The position numbers and the translations under genes were made by a program. Below the pieces are notes generated by a model. It was not told where the DNA came from. It saw nothing but the letters and a program-made list of their open reading frames with translations, and ran no database searches. 64,000 nt of DNA from an uncultured Corynebacterium sp. (GTDB lineage Bacteria > Actinomycetota > Actinomycetes > Mycobacteriales > Mycobacteriaceae). The stretch lies in NCBI GenBank assembly GCA_943914465.1, contig CALUCD010000006.1:128267-192266 (forward strand), written 5' to 3'. Of this stretch, positions 62,630 to 64,000 are shown piece by piece. Numbering within the stretch: position 1 is the stretch's first letter; every line of letters starts with the position of its first letter.

Positions 62630-62704
62630 CAGCTCAACATGTTTTTTTGTGTTTTGTAGTTTTGTTCGTTTCGTTTACAGATTACAAAACACCCCGTAAA
62701 TGCC
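62620..62704. repeat. AT-rich nested inverted repeat ending the chrA remnant
   Basis: GGCATTTACG (62620-62629) is repeated inverted as CGTAAATGCC (62695-62704). Inside, GTGTTTTGTA (62649-62658) is inverted as TACAAAACAC (62683-62692). The 85-base segment is strikingly AT-rich in a GC-rich setting. It may be a small mobile-element remnant or the scar of one. Confidence 0.7.
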
Positions 62705-62997
62705 TACTGCGACCTGCAGTGATGTGGTTTCGTAACTTCTGCATATTTTCGCGGCAACGATGCAGCAGACACTCCGCCATGTCCTCGCTGTGCCGTCGCC
62801 GGAACCGTTCTTGCGTGAATCTCCCCAGTAGTCCTGCAACGTGAAAAATATGTACATTTGGCGTGCATCTTTCCGTGCCCTCTTGTTTTCTGAGTTGCTA
62901 GATGTTCCGGGAGCGATAGCGCCATGACCGCATCCTGCGGTACTCCTCTGGATTTACTTGCTGTCCTCAGCGGAAAGGTTTCTTTGCGTCGACACGC
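62705..62997. other. Low-GC stretch without a recognisable gene
   Basis: About 290 bases between the inverted repeat and the second ychF-like repeat have lower GC than the neighbours. I read all frames and see no protein family; a 103-codon minus-strand frame (62704-63015) has unlikely composition. It probably belongs to the same foreign or decayed segment. Confidence 0.5.
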
Positions 62998-63022
62998 CGT
63001 CGAGTTCAAGTTCAACGTGTAG
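62998..63022 (+). repeat. Direct repeat, copy 2 (ychF 3'-end sequence)
   Basis: This 25-bp copy of the ychF terminus, again including VEFKFNV and stop, has one mismatch to 60916-60940. Sequence before it does not resemble ychF, so it is not a tail of a second ychF gene in any larger sense. Confidence 0.85.
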
Positions 63023-63025
63023 TGC

Positions 63026-63418
63026 TTAACCCCTGCGATGAACTCTTTGATCCCGGGACGTGATGAGGACTGGGGCTATTGTGTTCCCCCGAACGCTACG
63101 GCCCGGGGACACGAGGCTGTGTCGCAGGTGCAAGCGAGAGGACCAGGAGCGAAACACAGACCGCTGAGTCGACGCAGTCACGGTAAAGACGGAGCCGTCT
63201 AGGCGGTGCTCGAGGTTGCGCGAGATACGGTGACGCTGGGCGTCGGTAAGCGATGCGCATTCGGCGACATCGATGGAAAGCTGGACTTTGCCGTCCGTCG
63301 TGTTGACGCCCTGGCCGCCTGGAGTCGACGATTTCGCGAAACGCTCCGCGAGATCGGCGGCGGCGATGACCGCACCGTCGGGGATCCCCGGGCCGGGCGC
63401 TATGGTCAGGTCGTTCAT
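63026..63418 (-). CDS. arfB: ArfB-like peptidyl-tRNA hydrolase with altered C-terminus
   Basis: ArfB releases peptides from ribosomes stalled without a stop codon. The 130-residue reading has the class I release-factor GGQ segment SSTPGGQGVNTTDGKVQLS near residues 31-50 and LSIDVAECASLTDAQRHRIS. After residue about 85 the expected Asn-Arg helix and the Lys/Arg-rich tail that enters the mRNA channel are missing. The sequence instead ends ITSRDQRVHRRG four bases from the second ychF-like repeat. It may be truncated by that rearrangement and non-functional. Confidence 0.7.
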   Translation of the reverse strand: MNDLTIAPGPGIPDGAVIAAADLAERFAKSSTPGGQGVNTTDGKVQLSIDVAECASLTDAQRHRISRNLEHRLDGSVFTVTASTQRSVFRSWSSRLHLRHSLVSPGRSVRGNTIAPVLITSRDQRVHRRG

Positions 63419-63436
63419 GCCGCCCAGCCTAGGTGC

Positions 63437-64000
63437 CTACAACCCTTTCTCGTCTCGGCGGAAGCGGAGACCGCGTCGCGACGGCCGGGATCCAGCCTCA
63501 GTATTATCCTCGTCACCGGTTGATTCGAACGCTTTTTGCTCCTCCTTCTCCCGTCGGGCTTCGATTTCAGCGGCCTTCGCAAGCAGCCGGTCTTCGTTCA
63601 TGTCGCGAATTTTCTCGGTGGCCTTCTGCGCCTGTTCCACCGCAGACTGACGGGCGCGATTCGCAGCATTGACCGTGTCTCCCGCTAGCGACATCACAGA
63701 TTGTCGCCAGCCCTGGACCTGGAGACGTTCCGCATCCTCCACATTCATCCGCACATGCTGCGCGAACGCGCTGATGATGTCGTGAATACTGTTCGCGTGT
63801 GCGGTGATGTGGCGTGCGCGAATCGGGTTGGTCACCCAGACCTGATTGCTCAGTTTGGCTGCATCGCGGATGGCTGAATCCATCGCGAGCAAACGGCGGG
63901 TGGTCGATTCCAATCTATCCTTGCGCGCTTCGACGATTCCTTCCCGCTCCGCCCGCCGCGATGAACGGCAGGCCGCAGCAGAGCAGCGACGGAAGCGCGC
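63437..64000 (-). CDS. Hypothetical helical protein, N-terminus off window
   Basis: The frame is open from the right window edge to 63437. I do not recognise the family. Visible sequence is helical and charged: RRAEREGIVEARKDRLESTT, AMDSAIRDAAKLSNQVWVTN, then a long coiled-coil-like part (AVEQAQKATEKIRDMNEDRL) and a basic C-terminal tail (SRPSRRGLRFRRDEKGL). A TTG at 63913 is unlikely to be the true start because coding character continues upstream. It lies 18 bases upstream of the arfB start region on the same strand. Confidence 0.6.
   Translation of the reverse strand, partial: ARFRRCSAAACRSSRRAEREGIVEARKDRLESTTRRLLAMDSAIRDAAKLSNQVWVTNPIRARHITAHANSIHDIISAFAQHVRMNVEDAERLQVQGWRQSVMSLAGDTVNAANRARQSAVEQAQKATEKIRDMNEDRLLAKAAEIEARREKEEQKAFESTGDEDNTEAGSRPSRRGLRFRRDEKGL

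Noticed and set aside
62119..62844. Plus-strand 241-codon frame across the chrA remnant
   Set aside because: Reads through chrA out of frame and across the AT-rich repeat; the ChrA signal is in other frames.
62704..63015. Minus-strand 103-codon frame in the low-GC stretch
   Set aside because: No recognised domain or ribosome site, and it runs into the ychF-like repeat; could be a degraded gene but cannot be supported.
1..64000. CRISPR arrays, rRNA genes, intact insertion sequences or prophage
   Set aside because: No regularly spaced repeats, rRNA sequence, transposase, integrase or phage structural genes were seen on reading both strands.

Overview
The window is chromosomal DNA from a high-GC actinobacterium, most likely a Corynebacterium or close relative. 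The evidence is mycothiol metabolism (mca), a mycolyltransferase, a short-chain cis-prenyl transferase of the Rv1086 type, starts that look leaderless, and gene neighbours known from corynebacteria (prs-glmU-tRNA-mfd; DUF4307-mca-uppS-coaA-glyA; fumC-glpX-DUF4245-xseBA-ispH-ychF). No plasmid, phage or CRISPR structure is visible.

Region 1 (1-16.8 kb) is a nearly complete phenylacetate catabolon. A paaABCDE-G-J-F-H run and paaZ lie on the minus strand. Two hotdog thioesterases, a TetR repressor (paaR) and divergent paaK plus an MFS transporter complete it. Three related 22-bp palindromes sit in the three key promoter regions. A 2-oxo acid decarboxylase at the left edge and a Pat-type aromatic aminotransferase at the right end could feed phenylalanine into phenylacetate.

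Region 2 (16.9-26.6 kb) is mostly housekeeping: prs, glmU, an MFS protein, tRNA-Gln, a TetR gene overlapping mfd, and a secreted phytase-like esterase.

Region 3 (26.8-37.6 kb) is the most accessory-looking part. It opens with a UAA-anticodon tRNA that has a short variable loop. Next comes a small GTPase/roadblock module without the kinase usual in conservons. Then seven tightly packed minus-strand genes join an osmoprotectant ABC importer, a DNA photolyase, crtB and crtI. A SUFU-domain protein follows.

Region 4 (37.7-60.9 kb) returns to conserved content: a Bax-inhibitor-like protein, greA, mca, a cis-prenyl transferase, coaA, glyA, an LGFP-like lipoprotein, fumC, glpX, a mycolyltransferase, xseAB, ispH, rmuC, an AI-2E-type permease and ychF.

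Region 5 (60.9-63.0 kb) is a scar. The last 25 bp of ychF recur about 2.08 kb downstream with one mismatch. Between the copies lie a glyoxalase-like remnant, an intact CPBP protease, a frameshifted chromate-transporter gene and an AT-rich inverted repeat. The arfB gene just beyond lacks its usual basic tail. Both outermost genes are cut by the window edges.
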